From positions 4,030,001 through 4,094,000 of the forward strand of contig NZ_AP022595.1 of NCBI RefSeq assembly GCF_010731875.1: a DNA stretch of 64,000 bases, written 5' to 3'. A model generated the notes under the pieces. It searched no databases, was not told the DNA's origin, and saw nothing but the letters and a program-made list of their open reading frames with translations. Numbering within the stretch: position 1 is the first letter of the stretch; the number at the start of each line of letters is the position of its first letter. Both the position numbers and the translations under genes were made by a program. This document shows, piece by piece, positions 43,568 to 52,744 of this stretch. The stretch is from Mycolicibacterium sarraceniae (GTDB lineage Bacteria; Actinomycetota; Actinomycetes; Mycobacteriales; Mycobacteriaceae).

Positions 43568-44152
43568 TCAGGCGTTGATGCCTGAAGTCAGGATGGCGGC
43601 AAGTTCGCGGTAGGCCGCCGCGTCGTCCAGACCGGTGGCGGACCGCACAGTCCCCTGCTGAATTCGCACCATCATGGCCGCGGCCAGATCCGCGGCGAAC
43701 GCCGCATGCACATCCCGAAATTCCTGGGCGACAACACCTTCGACGATCAATTCGCGAACCCGGCGGCCTGCGATAGCGGTGTTCTGCTCGTAGACGGCCC
43801 GGCCCGGCGCGAACGCGTCGAGATCGGCCATGAACTGATCGGACGCGACGTCGAGAGCGGTGCCGACGGCGGTGAGGTAGGCGGTGATCCGATCACGGGC
43901 ACCCCGTACCTGTGCGACGCGGTGTTCCACATCGTCGGTCGCCCGCCGAAAGAAATACACGGTGACGGCGTGGACCAGCTGTTCTTTGCTGCCGGCCAGT
44001 GTGTATAGCGTTCCCTTCGAGCAGCGCAGCCGGGCGGCGATGTCGTCGAGGGTCAGATGTGCGAAGCCCTCGGCGAGAAAAAGGGCCAGTAGGGCGTCGA
44101 ATAACTCGCCGCGACGCCGGGTCCCGAACGCCGGGGAGGTGCGGGTGGCCAT
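43568..44152 (-). CDS. TetR-family transcriptional regulator
   Basis: The 194-residue repressor has an N-terminal TetR HTH (about 14-60: LFDALLALFLAEGFAHLTLDDIAARLRCSKGTLYTLAGSKEQLV) and a helical ligand domain. It diverges from the acyl-CoA dehydrogenase gene, and the 65-bp gap contains a perfect long palindrome, the likely binding site. It probably represses itself and the dehydrogenase, with an acyl-CoA as a plausible inducer. Confidence 0.92.
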   Translation of the reverse strand: MATRTSPAFGTRRRGELFDALLALFLAEGFAHLTLDDIAARLRCSKGTLYTLAGSKEQLVHAVTVYFFRRATDDVEHRVAQVRGARDRITAYLTAVGTALDVASDQFMADLDAFAPGRAVYEQNTAIAGRRVRELIVEGVVAQEFRDVHAAFAADLAAAMMVRIQQGTVRSATGLDDAAAYRELAAILTSGINA

Positions 44153-44158
44153 GCGTGA

Positions 44159-44190
44159 AATAGTACTGATAGATGTAATTCAGTACTATT
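44159..44190. promoter_or_regulatory. Palindromic operator between tetR and acyl-CoA dehydrogenase
   Basis: AATAGTACTGA (44159-44169) and TCAGTACTATT (44180-44190) form a perfect 11-bp inverted repeat with a 10-bp spacer. It lies 6 bp upstream of the TetR start and 27 bp upstream of the divergent start. Its symmetry and place are those of a TetR-family operator that controls both promoters. Confidence 0.85.
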
Positions 44191-44217
44191 TGTAGTATCA
44201 ATCGAGAGGTTCCGCAC

Positions 44218-45360
44218 ATGCCCGTCGACCGACTCCTCCCCGACCAGGACGCCGCGGATCTGATCGCGCTGACCCGCGATATCGCGGACAAGGTGCTGAC
44301 CCCGCTCGTCGATGAGCACGAACGCACGGAGACGTATCCGGACGGTGTGTTCGGCCAGCTCGGCGCCGCCGGGCTGCTGAGCCTGCCGCAGCCGGAGAAA
44401 TGGGGTGGCAGCGGCCAACCCTTCGAGGTCTACCTCCAGGTTCTCGAGGAGATCGCCGCCCGCTGGGCCGCAGTGGCGGTAGCGGTCAGTGTGCACAGCT
44501 TGTCGTGCAATCCGCTGCTCGCGTTCGGCACCGACGAGCAGAAAGAACGTTGGCTGCCCGGCATGCTCTCAGGCGAGCAGATCGGGGCCTACAGCCTGTC
44601 CGAACCGCAGGCGGGTTCGGATGCCGCGGCCCTGCAGTGCACAGCCATGCGGACCGACACCGGGTACGTCATCAACGGCTCGAAGGCCTGGATCACCCAC
44701 GGCGGACGCGCCCACTTCTACAAGCTGTTCGCGCGCACCGGCGAGGGCTCCCGAGGGATCTCCTGCTTCCTGGTGCCGGCCGACCAGCCTGGGCTGAGTT
44801 TCGGCAAGCCCGAGGAGAAGATGGGGCTGGCCGCGGTCCCGACGACATCGGCGTTCTACGACAACGCCGCGATCGACGCCGAGCGCCGGATCGGCACCGA
44901 GGGGCAAGGCCTGCAGATCGCGTTCAGCGCGCTGGATTCGGGCCGGTTGGGCATCGCGGCCGTGGCCGTCGGGATCGCACAGGCCGCCCTCGATGAGGCC
45001 TGCGCCTACGCGAACGACCGAACGACATTCGGCCGCAAGATCATCGACCATCAGGGACTAGGGTTCCTGCTCGCCGACATGGCCGCCGCGGTGGCCAGCG
45101 CGCGGGCCACCTATCTGGATGCCGCGCGGCGCCGCGATGCCGACCGGCCCTACTCGCAGCAGGCCAGCATCGCCAAGCTGGTAGCCACTGACGCCGCGAT
45201 GAAGGTGACGACCGATGCCGTGCAGGTGCTCGGCGGTGTCGGCTATACCCGCGACTACCGCGTCGAGCGCTACATGCGGGAAGCCAAGATCACCCAAATC
45301 TTCGAAGGCACCAACCAAATCCAGAGGTTGGTTATCGCACGGGGCCTCACGACGGCCTGA
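44218..45360 (+). CDS. Acyl-CoA dehydrogenase (FadE-type)
   Basis: The 380-residue flavoenzyme covers the whole acyl-CoA dehydrogenase fold. Landmarks are the N-terminal helical domain, YSLSEPQAGSDAAALQC (substrate and flavin contacts), GSKAWITHGG, ACAYANDRTTFGRKI, QVLGGVGYTRDYRVERYMREAKI and FEGTNQIQRL, whose Glu is the usual catalytic base. It performs alpha,beta-dehydrogenation of an acyl-CoA. The start is ATG 44218 with GAGAGG upstream. Control by the divergent TetR is very likely. Confidence 0.92.
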   Translation: MPVDRLLPDQDAADLIALTRDIADKVLTPLVDEHERTETYPDGVFGQLGAAGLLSLPQPEKWGGSGQPFEVYLQVLEEIAARWAAVAVAVSVHSLSCNPLLAFGTDEQKERWLPGMLSGEQIGAYSLSEPQAGSDAAALQCTAMRTDTGYVINGSKAWITHGGRAHFYKLFARTGEGSRGISCFLVPADQPGLSFGKPEEKMGLAAVPTTSAFYDNAAIDAERRIGTEGQGLQIAFSALDSGRLGIAAVAVGIAQAALDEACAYANDRTTFGRKIIDHQGLGFLLADMAAAVASARATYLDAARRRDADRPYSQQASIAKLVATDAAMKVTTDAVQVLGGVGYTRDYRVERYMREAKITQIFEGTNQIQRLVIARGLTTA

Positions 45361-45369
45361 ACGGCGATA

Positions 45370-45412
45370 CGATCCGACCGTCGACACCCCGTCAGGTGGT
45401 GCCGTCGGATCG
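45370..45412 (+). terminator. Possible hairpin after the acyl-CoA dehydrogenase gene
   Basis: CGATCCGAC (45370-45378) and GTCGGATCG (45404-45412) form a 9-bp perfect inverted repeat with a 25-nt loop, 10 bp after the stop. No T-run follows (AAAGCC), so if it ends transcription it is not a classical intrinsic terminator. The remaining gap to 45536 holds nothing assignable. Confidence 0.4.
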
Positions 45413-45536
45413 AAAGCCGTGCGCCAACCGTGGTCGTGACGAGCGATTCCATCGAAGAATTCATATTTCGTTGCGGAATCGGTTGCGAAGAGCACGCAAA
45501 TCCGCAATCGTTTAGGGGCGGGGCCGTCAGGTCGCA

Positions 45537-46769
45537 GTGCCGGTCGGTCCGCGGGACTTAAGGAGACGGGCCCTGACCGAGACCGGCGCCACCGCCACCC
45601 AGCAGACCACCGGGCAAACCGGATCCAAGCGCACCACCGGCGCGCCGGTCATTGAGATCGACCACGTCGTCAAACGCTTCGAGGACTACGTCGCCGTCAA
45701 CGACGCCGACTTCTCGATCGGTGCCGGTGAATTCTTCTCGATGCTCGGCCCGTCCGGCTGCGGGAAGACCACGACTCTGCGCATGATCGCCGGCTTCGAA
45801 CAGCCGACCGAAGGCGCGATTCGCCTCGCGGGTGTTGACGTTTCGCGGGTGCCACCACACAAACGCAACGTCAACACGGTGTTCCAGCACTACGCCCTGT
45901 TCCCGCATATGACGGTCTGGGACAACGTGGCATACGGGCCGCGCAGCCAGAAGAAGGACAAGGCGACAGTAACGAAGAGCGTCGACGAGATGCTCGAGAT
46001 CGTCCGCCTCACCGACTTCGCGCAGCGCAAGCCCGCCCAGCTCTCCGGTGGCCAACAGCAGCGCGTCGCGCTGGCGCGCGCGCTGGTCAACTACCCCAGC
46101 GCCCTGCTGCTCGACGAACCGCTCGGCGCGCTGGATCTCAAGCTGCGCCACGTCATGCAGTTCGAGCTCAAGCGCATCCAGCGTGAGGTCGGCATCACGT
46201 TCGTCTACGTGACCCACGATCAGGAAGAAGCGCTCACGATGAGCGACCGGATCGCGGTGATGAACCAGGGCAACGTCGAGCAGATCGGCAGCCCGACCGA
46301 GATCTACGATCGGCCCGCAACGGTGTTCGTGGCCGGCTTCATCGGCCAGGCCAACCTCTGGCACGGCCGACAGACCGGCCGCACCAACCGCGATTACGTC
46401 GAGGTGGAGGTGCTGGGCACAACGCTCAAGGCCCGGCCCGGCGACACCACGATCGAGCCCGGCGGCCAGGCCACGTTGATGGTGCGCCCCGAGCGGGTGC
46501 GGGTGTCGATGGAACAACCCACCGGAGATGTGGCGAGCGTCGCCGCGAAGGTAGTCGACCTGACGTTCCAGGGACCGGTGCTGCGGCTCTCGCTGGCCGC
46601 TGCTGACGACTCCCCGATCCTGGCTCATATCGGACCCGAGCAGGATCTGCCCTTGCTGCGTCCCGGTGACGACGTGTTCGTGTGCTGGGCCCCGGAGGCG
46701 TCGCTGGTCCTGCCTGCCGCCGACATCCCGACCACCGAGGATCTCGAGGAGATGCTCGACGACTCCTAG
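45537..46769 (+). CDS. potA: Spermidine/putrescine-type ABC transporter ATPase
   Basis: The importer ATPase is up to 410 residues. Walker [11 protein letters not shown], signature [15 protein letters not shown], Walker [12 protein letters not shown] and H-loop VTHDQEEAL are followed by a C-terminal TOBE domain (about 280-400), as in PotA. The start is uncertain. GTG 45537 opens the frame, but AAGGAG (45560-45565) lies 7 nt before an in-frame CTG at 45573 ([10 protein letters not shown]), which is a better-placed though rare start codon. It leads a four-gene operon with binding protein and two permeases, so polyamine or a related cation is the likely cargo. Confidence 0.92.
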   Translation: MPVGPRDLRRRALTETGATATQQTTGQTGSKRTTGAPVIEIDHVVKRFEDYVAVNDADFSIGAGEFFSMLGPSGCGKTTTLRMIAGFEQPTEGAIRLAGVDVSRVPPHKRNVNTVFQHYALFPHMTVWDNVAYGPRSQKKDKATVTKSVDEMLEIVRLTDFAQRKPAQLSGGQQQRVALARALVNYPSALLLDEPLGALDLKLRHVMQFELKRIQREVGITFVYVTHDQEEALTMSDRIAVMNQGNVEQIGSPTEIYDRPATVFVAGFIGQANLWHGRQTGRTNRDYVEVEVLGTTLKARPGDTTIEPGGQATLMVRPERVRVSMEQPTGDVASVAAKVVDLTFQGPVLRLSLAAADDSPILAHIGPEQDLPLLRPGDDVFVCWAPEASLVLPAADIPTTEDLEEMLDDS

Positions 46770-46836
46770 TCCATTCGCGTAGTCCGGCTCCCGCTTCGTC
46801 CCCCGAACCTTCCACCACCGAAAGGCACTACGGCAC

Positions 46837-48024
46837 ATGGCCACAGAGATCGACCCTCGGATCATCGCTTCGCTGTCCTCCCGACGCCGCTTCATCGGTG
46901 GCGGTGCCGCTGCCGCGGCCGCGCTGGTCCTGGGACCGTCGTTCCTCGCCGCGTGTGGCAAGTCGTCGAACACTTCGAGCAGTTCCAGCGGACCCGCCAC
47001 CCCGTCCGACGACGGCTCCCCCGCCACCGGGAAACTGCGCATCTCCAACTGGCCGCTGTACATGGCCGACGGTTTCGTGGCGGCATTCCAGACCGCGACC
47101 GGCCTGACAGTGGACTACAAAGAAGACTTCAACGACAACGAGGAGTGGTTCGCCAAGAACAAGGAGCCGTTGTCGCGTAAGCAGGACATCGGTGCCGACC
47201 TGGTGGTGCCCACCCAGTTCCTGGCGGCTCGGCTCAACGGGCTGGGATGGCTGAACGGGATCAGCGAAAGCCGTTGGACCAACAAGAAAAACATGCGGCC
47301 CGATCTGCTCAACGCCAAGGCCGACCCGGGGCGCAAGTTCAGCGCGCCCTACATGTCCGGAATGGTGGGCCTGGCCTACAACCGGGCAGCCACCGGCCGT
47401 GACATCACCAAGATCGACGACCTGTGGGATCCGGCCTTCAAGGGCAAGATCAGCCTGCTTGCCGACACCCAGGACGGCCTAGGGATGATCATGCTCTCGC
47501 AGGGCGGCTCGGTAGAGGATCCGACCAGCGACGCCGTCAACAAGGCAGTCGGGCTGATCAAGCAGCAGAAAGACGCCGGACAGATCCGCCGGTTCACCGG
47601 CAACGACTACGCCGACGACCTCGCCTCCGGGAATGTCGTTATCGCCCAAGCATATTCGGGCGACGTGGTGCAGCTGCAGAAGGACAACCCGGATCTGAAG
47701 TTCGTGGTGCCCACCACCGGTGGCACCACCTTCGTCGACACCATGGTGATCCCCTACACCACCCAGAACCAGAAGGCTGCCGAGGCGTGGATCAACTACG
47801 TCTACGACCGGCCCAACTACGCCAAGCTCATCGCGCACACGCAGTACGTGCCGGTGTTGTCGGATATGACCGACGAGCTCAACAAGATCGATCCGAAGTT
47901 GGCTGCAAACCCGCTGATCAACCCGCCGAAGGCCACCCTGGACAACCTGAAGGCCTGGGCTGCGCTGACCGACGAGCAGACCGCGGAGTTCAACAAGGCA
48001 TACGCCGAAGTCACCGGCGGCTGA
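46837..48024 (+). CDS. potD: Polyamine-type extracellular substrate-binding lipoprotein
   Basis: The 395-residue binding protein of the PotD/PotF family has a twin-arginine-like leader (SRRRFIGGGAAAAAALVLGPSFLAACGK), so export is probably by Tat, with lipidation at the Cys of LAAC. The mature part has LRISNWPLYMADGFVAAFQ, typical of polyamine-binding proteins, then DLVVPTQFL and QDGLGMIMLSQGG. It sits between potA and potB, 4 bp before the latter. Confidence 0.92.
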   Translation: MATEIDPRIIASLSSRRRFIGGGAAAAAALVLGPSFLAACGKSSNTSSSSSGPATPSDDGSPATGKLRISNWPLYMADGFVAAFQTATGLTVDYKEDFNDNEEWFAKNKEPLSRKQDIGADLVVPTQFLAARLNGLGWLNGISESRWTNKKNMRPDLLNAKADPGRKFSAPYMSGMVGLAYNRAATGRDITKIDDLWDPAFKGKISLLADTQDGLGMIMLSQGGSVEDPTSDAVNKAVGLIKQQKDAGQIRRFTGNDYADDLASGNVVIAQAYSGDVVQLQKDNPDLKFVVPTTGGTTFVDTMVIPYTTQNQKAAEAWINYVYDRPNYAKLIAHTQYVPVLSDMTDELNKIDPKLAANPLINPPKATLDNLKAWAALTDEQTAEFNKAYAEVTGG

Positions 48025-48028
48025 CGCG

Positions 48029-48904
48029 ATGGCGGGAGTAGCCAGTAGTAACCGGCAGCGGAGCAAACTCGCTCCCTACCTGATGATCCTGCCCGCGCTC
48101 GCGTACCTCGGCGTCTTCTACGTCGTGCCGTTCGTGTCGCTGTTCCGGACATCGCTATCGGAAATGGGCGGGTCTATCTATCTGCCGAAGCTGACCTTCG
48201 CCTGGAACTTCGGCAATTACGGTGCGGCGCTGACCGGGTACCGCGAGCAGATCCTGCGTTCGTTCGGCTATGCGTTGACCGCCACTGTGTTGTGCGCGCT
48301 ACTGGCTTTCCCCCTGGCGTACGTGCTCGCTTTCAAGGCAGGACGATTCAAGAACCTGCTGCTGGGCCTGGTGATCCTGCCGTTTTTCGTCACGTTCCTG
48401 ATTCGCACATTGGCGTGGAAGACGATCTTGGCTGACGACGGCTGGGTGGTCCACACCCTGGGCACGATCGGGCTGCTGCCGTCCGATGGACGCCTGCTGT
48501 CGACCAGTTGGGCGGTGATCGGCGGCCTGACGTACAACTGGATCATCTTCATGATCCTGCCGCTGTACGTCAGCCTGGAGAAGATCGACGCACGCCTGCT
48601 GGAGGCCTCCCGCGATCTCTACGCCACCAACCGCAGGATGTTCGGCAAGGTGATCATGCCGTTGGCGATGCCCGGCGTGCTCGCCGGCAGCATGCTGGTG
48701 TTCATCCCGTCTGTGGGCGACTTCATCAATGCCGACTACCTCGGGAGCACGCAGACTCGGATGATCGGCAACGTCATTCAGAAGCAGTTCCTGGTCGTCA
48801 AGGACTACCCGGTCGCCGCTGCGCTGAGCTTCGTGCTGATGGCACTGATCCTCGTCGGTGTGCTGCTGTACACGAAGGCGCTCGGCACGGAGGACCTCGT
48901 ATGA
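48029..48904 (+). CDS. potB: Polyamine-type ABC transporter permease 1
   Basis: The 291-residue inner-membrane permease has about six membrane segments, starting with PYLMILPALAYLGVFYVVPFVSLF. The EAA-type loop LLEASRDLYATNRRMFGKVIMPLAMPGVLAG contacts the ATPase. Its stop overlaps the next ATG (ATGA). Confidence 0.92.
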   Translation: MAGVASSNRQRSKLAPYLMILPALAYLGVFYVVPFVSLFRTSLSEMGGSIYLPKLTFAWNFGNYGAALTGYREQILRSFGYALTATVLCALLAFPLAYVLAFKAGRFKNLLLGLVILPFFVTFLIRTLAWKTILADDGWVVHTLGTIGLLPSDGRLLSTSWAVIGGLTYNWIIFMILPLYVSLEKIDARLLEASRDLYATNRRMFGKVIMPLAMPGVLAGSMLVFIPSVGDFINADYLGSTQTRMIGNVIQKQFLVVKDYPVAAALSFVLMALILVGVLLYTKALGTEDLV

Positions 48905-49764
48905 CGACCGAGGCCGGGGCCGCCATCGCGCAGACCATCGACCACGGCAGACTGGCCAAGCCGGGCCGCAACATTCGGGGCACCTTCAAGCTCGGCGACA
49001 TCGCCCTACGCGTGATCGCCGGGTTGGTACTGCTCTATCTGTTCCTGCCGATCCTGGTGATCATCGTCTTCTCGTTCAACAAGCCGGCCGGCAAGTTCAA
49101 CTACACGTGGCAGGGCTTCACGCTGGACAACTGGGCCGACCCGTTCAAGTACCCGGCCCTGACCGAGGCGTTGAAGTTGAGCCTGAACGTCGCCGCGGTC
49201 TCGACGCTGATCGCTGTCGTGCTCGGCACCCTTGTCGCGATTGCCCTTGTCCGCCAACGCTTTCGCGGCAGCAAGGCGGTCGATACCTTCCTGGTGCTGC
49301 CCCTGACCTCACCCGAGGTCGTCATGGGCGCCTCGCTGCTCACCTTGTTCCTCGACCTGGGCTGGGCCACCGGTTACGGCACGATCCTGATCGCTCATGT
49401 GGCCTTCGAAATCAGCTTCATCGCCATGACCGTGCGCGCACGGATCCGCGGCTTCGACTGGACACTCGAAGATGCCTCCCTGGACCTGGGCTCCGGCCCC
49501 ACTCGGACATTCTTCAAGGTGACCCTGCCGCTGATCGTGCCGGGCATCGTCGCTGCGGCGATGTTGTCGTTCGCGCTGTCGCTGGACGATTTCATCATCA
49601 CCTATTTCGTCAGCGGCTCGACGGTGACCTATCCCCTATATGTGAACGCGGCGGTGAAAGCCGCTGTGCCACCTCAGATCAACGTGCTCGCCACGGCGAT
49701 CCTGGTGGCCAGCCTGATCCTATTAGCTCTCGGAACGCTGTACCGGCGCAAGCGCGACACCTGA
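48901..49764 (+). CDS. potC: Polyamine-type ABC transporter permease 2
   Basis: The 287-residue permease of the PotC type has LVLLYLFLPILVIIVFSFN as first membrane segment and SPEVVMGASLLTLFLDLGW. Its EAA loop is DASLDLGSGPTRTFFKVTLPLIVPGIVAA. ATG 48901 overlaps the potB stop; the longer open frame upstream lies inside potB. It ends the transporter operon. Confidence 0.92.
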   Translation: MTTEAGAAIAQTIDHGRLAKPGRNIRGTFKLGDIALRVIAGLVLLYLFLPILVIIVFSFNKPAGKFNYTWQGFTLDNWADPFKYPALTEALKLSLNVAAVSTLIAVVLGTLVAIALVRQRFRGSKAVDTFLVLPLTSPEVVMGASLLTLFLDLGWATGYGTILIAHVAFEISFIAMTVRARIRGFDWTLEDASLDLGSGPTRTFFKVTLPLIVPGIVAAAMLSFALSLDDFIITYFVSGSTVTYPLYVNAAVKAAVPPQINVLATAILVASLILLALGTLYRRKRDT

Positions 49765-49826
49765 GTCCGACACGCGAAGCCGCTGGTTCGCGCCGGTGGC
49801 ACCGGTTCATACGGCATCCTTGGCGG

Positions 49827-50486
49827 GTGACGGTCGACTCGATTCTGGAATCCATCCCGCCGCTGGCGGTCTACCTGGCCGTCGGGCTGATCATCGGCAT
49901 CGAAAGCCTCGGTATCCCGCTGCCGGGCGAGATCGCGCTGGTGAGTGCGGCACTACTGGCCTCGCGGCACACCCTCGACATCGACCCCGTCTGGGTGGGA
50001 GCTTCAGCCACCATGGGGGCCATCATCGGCGACACGATCGGCTACACGATCGGCCGCAAGTTCGGGATGGGACTGTTCGAGCGGCTCGCCAAACGCTTTC
50101 CGAAACACTTCGGCACGGGCCATGTGGCGCTGGCTAAACAGCTGTTCTCCCGGTGGGGTGTGTGGGCGGTCTTCTTCGGACGTTTCATCGCGCTGCTGCG
50201 CATCCTGGCCGGCCCGCTGGCCGGTGCGCTGCACATGCGTTACCCGCAGTTCCTGGCCGCCAACGCAGCCGGCGCGCTGTGCTGGGCCGGCGGCACCACC
50301 GCGGTGGTCTACTACCTCGGGCTGGCCGCCGAGAAATGGCTGTCTCGGTTCTCCTGGATCGCCCTGCTCGTCGCGATCGGTGTCGGTATCGCGATGACAA
50401 TGCTGCTCAAGGAGCGCACCAAACGCCTGATCGCCCAACTCGAGACCGAGCACGACTGGGAAACCTTGCGCAAACCTCTGACGTAG
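49827..50486 (+). CDS. DedA-family membrane protein
   Basis: The 219-residue protein starts at GTG 49827. DedA/SNARE-associated features are IGIESLGIPLPGEIALVSAALLA, the GDTIGYTIGRKFG helix turn, FFGRFIALLRILAGPLAGALHM with the conserved Arg residues, and a C-terminal membrane segment. DedA proteins flip phospholipid or undecaprenyl-phosphate carriers. It lies 62 bp after potC and may be on the same transcript. The open frame upstream belongs to another reading of potC. Confidence 0.87.
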   Translation: MTVDSILESIPPLAVYLAVGLIIGIESLGIPLPGEIALVSAALLASRHTLDIDPVWVGASATMGAIIGDTIGYTIGRKFGMGLFERLAKRFPKHFGTGHVALAKQLFSRWGVWAVFFGRFIALLRILAGPLAGALHMRYPQFLAANAAGALCWAGGTTAVVYYLGLAAEKWLSRFSWIALLVAIGVGIAMTMLLKERTKRLIAQLETEHDWETLRKPLT

Positions 50487-51260
50487 ATGTGGGGCAGCTG
50501 CCCCGCCGCGGAGATCCGGGCCTTGAAACGCCGCAACGCCGCAACGCCGCAACGCCGCAACGCCGAGCTTGAGCAGACCATCGAAATCCTCAAGGTGGCA
50601 ACGTCTTTCTTCGTGCGGGAGAGCGACCCGCGCGACCGCCGCTGACCGCTAAGGTCTGCGAGTTCATCGCCGCCCATAGGGACCGTTTCGGGGTCGCTCC
50701 GATCTGCCGCGTGCTCTGCGAGCGCGGGGTGCCGATCGCCCCGCGAACGTTCTACGCGTGGGTGACGCGGGCGCCGTCGAAACGGGCCCTGTGGGACGCC
50801 ACGATCACCGAGATCCTGGCCGGCTACTACGAACCCGACGAAGACGGCAGAAAGAAGCCCGAGTCGCTCTACGGGTCGTTGACGATGTGGGCACACCTGC
50901 AGCGCGAGGGCATCCCGGTAGCCAAGTCCACGGTGGAGCGGCTGATGCGCCGAAACGGCTGGCAAGGTGTTCGCCGGTGCAAGAAGGTCCGCACCACGAT
51001 CGCCGATCCGGACGCGGTACGCCCGCCGGATCTGGTGGACCGCCAGTTCGGCGTCAGTGCGCCAACGTGTTGCTCGTTGCCGACTTCACCTACGTGAAGT
51101 TGGTGACCGGGGTGTTCGTCTACGTCACGTTCGTCGTCGATGCTCACGCCGGCACGATCGTCGGCTGGGAGGCCTCGGCCTCCAAGCACACCCGCTTCGT
51201 CGAATAGGCGATCCGCCAGGCCGCCGCGCTGCGTACCCGGCAGGGACATCCCATCGAGGA
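50487..51260 (+). pseudogene. Remnant of an IS3-family insertion sequence (orfA tail plus broken orfB)
   Basis: The first part encodes an OrfA end (EIRALKRRNA…LEQTIEILKVATSFF, stop near 50643-50645), containing an octamer repeat. The transposase part starts around 50646 (LTAKVCEFIAAHRDRFGVAPICRVLCERG) and continues to DRQFGVSAP. There the frame shifts near 51058 to ANVLLVADFTYVKLVTGVFVYVTFVVDAHAG, which carries the first catalytic Asp of the DDE domain. A TAG at 51205 interrupts it (FVE-stop-AIRQAAALRTRQGHP), and the rest of the DDE domain is missing. The next 60 bp (GYTAKGIVLGGAAVYV) resemble a piece of a DUF1206 membrane protein. No terminal inverted repeats were found. It is immobile. Confidence 0.82.
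50527..50566. repeat. Octamer tandem repeat in the orfA remnant
   Basis: AACGCCGC is repeated four times in tandem (50527-50558) and a fifth unit (AACGCCGA) follows. Relative to the expected LKRRNAELEQ, the extra three units add 24 nt, which keeps the reading frame but inserts RNAATPQR-like residues. This looks like replication-slippage expansion. Confidence 0.8.
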
Positions 51261-51327
51261 TGGCATGGATATCGCGGGCTACACCGCAAAAGGAATCGTG
51301 CTGGGCGGTGCGGCCGTCTATGTGCGT

Positions 51328-52119
51328 CTATTCGGCGAAGTACTGCAGCCGGGTGATCGCGCCGCCGCCAGCCCCCAGTTCGGCGATCAGCACTGCGGGC
51401 CGCGGACCACGCAGCGAGGCGGTCACCGACGAGCCGGCGGCGATCAGCTTGGTCCAGGACGTTCCTGCCACTTCGTCGCTGAATGTGCTGAACTTCACCG
51501 GGTTTCGTTCGCCTCGGGTGATCAATGCACCGGGACCCAGTGAGCGCCAGGCTCGCAATTGGTCGCCGGCTGAAACCGCGTCAAGGAAGGCGCGCACGGT
51601 GCGCTTGCCGCGGAATCGGGCGCCGCGAAAACCCGAGGCGAAGCCCAGCGACCCACGCAGCCCCTGATTGCGGATCAGTGCGCGACTCAAATCCAGCGCC
51701 TGCGGACCGGCCGCCAACCCGTTGCCGGCGAACTGCGCGACCATCGCCGGCAGTTCCCAATAGGCCCGCAGACGCGAAATCCGCCATTGCGTCCTCACCT
51801 CACACAGGTCATAACGCAACAGCGCCGGAATGCGCATCGTCACCGACGGTCCCATCCCGACTTCGAGGACGACGTCGCGGATAACCGTTGTCTCCGAGAC
51901 GAGATCGGCCTCATGATGGAAGACAATTTGGCGCGGCGCGATGAACGTGTCGTAGAACCGCCCAATGCTCTCCAGCCCGGCATGGGGCCGGGAACCCACC
52001 GGATCCTCGACCTGACCGTCGGCGGCGAACAGCCCCACCCAGCCGGCACGGTCGTGCTCAGCCGCCATCAGCGGGGAGCGATCGACGAGGTCGAGCAGAG
52101 TGGTGCGTAGTTCTGCCAT
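51328..52119 (-). CDS. NTF2/SnoaL-like two-domain protein
   Basis: The 263-residue protein has an N-terminal half that reads as a SnoaL/ketosteroid-isomerase-like domain: LVDRSPLMAAEHDRAGWVGLFAADGQVEDPVGSRPHAG, then FYDTFIAPRQIVFHHEADL. The second half (about 150-263), with FLDAVSAGDQLRAWRSL and VAGTSWTKLIAAGSSVTASL, may be a second, degenerate NTF2 fold. ATG 52119 overlaps the pncA stop by one base, so it is translated after pncA. The activity is unknown. Confidence 0.68.
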   Translation of the reverse strand: MAELRTTLLDLVDRSPLMAAEHDRAGWVGLFAADGQVEDPVGSRPHAGLESIGRFYDTFIAPRQIVFHHEADLVSETTVIRDVVLEVGMGPSVTMRIPALLRYDLCEVRTQWRISRLRAYWELPAMVAQFAGNGLAAGPQALDLSRALIRNQGLRGSLGFASGFRGARFRGKRTVRAFLDAVSAGDQLRAWRSLGPGALITRGERNPVKFSTFSDEVAGTSWTKLIAAGSSVTASLRGPRPAVLIAELGAGGGAITRLQYFAE

Positions 52120-52673
52120 CACGCGCTGTGAACCAATTCGACTCCGCGATCGCGCATCTCGTCGAGCGCCTCTGACGTCGTTGCGGGGGCGACCCCGGCC
52201 GTAAGATCCACCAGGACACGGGTTTTGAATCCGTTCCGTGCGGCGTCGGCCGCGGTCTGGCGCACGCAGTAGTCGGTGGCGATGCCGGCGATATCAACGT
52301 CATCGACGCCACGGGCGCGCAACCAATCGGTCAACGGCGTATGGTCGGCGGTCCCTTCGAAGCCGCTGTACGCGGCGGTGTGGGCCCCCTTGTGGAACAC
52401 CGCCTCGATGGGCCCGGTGTCGAGTTCCGGATGGAAGTCGGCACCGGTGGTTCCGGCCACACAGTGCCGCGGCCACGTGTCGACGAAGTCGGGTTGGTCG
52501 GCGAAATGGGCTCCGGGGTTCACGTGATAGTCCTTGGTCGCCACGACGTGGTCGTAGCCGTGGTCCCCGGCCAGCAGCGCGTTGATCGCGCGGACCACTG
52601 CGCCGGCCCCGGCGACGGCCAGCGATCCCCCTTCGCAGAAGTCGTTCTGCACGTCGACGATGATCAGCGCCCG
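52119..52673 (-). CDS. pncA: Nicotinamidase/pyrazinamidase
   Basis: The 184-residue amidase converts nicotinamide to nicotinate in NAD salvage. It is close to mycobacterial PncA. MRALIIVDVQNDFCEGGSLAV gives the catalytic D8. The metal ligands D49, H51, H57 and H71 lie in KDYHVNPGAHF and PRHC. K96 is in FHKGAHT, and the nucleophile C137 is in GIATDYCVRQTA. ATG 52673 is the family start; the longer frame is not coding. It is divergent from the fusion gene at 52745 and co-transcribed with the NTF2-like gene. This is the enzyme type that activates pyrazinamide. Confidence 0.95.
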   Translation of the reverse strand, partial: RALIIVDVQNDFCEGGSLAVAGAGAVVRAINALLAGDHGYDHVVATKDYHVNPGAHFADQPDFVDTWPRHCVAGTTGADFHPELDTGPIEAVFHKGAHTAAYSGFEGTADHTPLTDWLRARGVDDVDIAGIATDYCVRQTAADAARNGFKTRVLVDLTAGVAPATTSEALDEMRDRGVELVHSA

Positions 52674-52744
52674 CATCTGCCCACCGTATCGGCAGATCCG
52701 TTGCCGGACTACCGGCTCGGGCCCGGCAGTACAGTGAGTTGGCC

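Noticed and set aside
45558..47063. 501-codon minus-strand frame opposite potA
   Set aside because: It is an antisense shadow; potA has all ABC motifs.
50487..51260. Active insertion sequence
   Set aside because: The transposase has a frameshift, a stop and a truncated catalytic domain, and no terminal repeats were seen.
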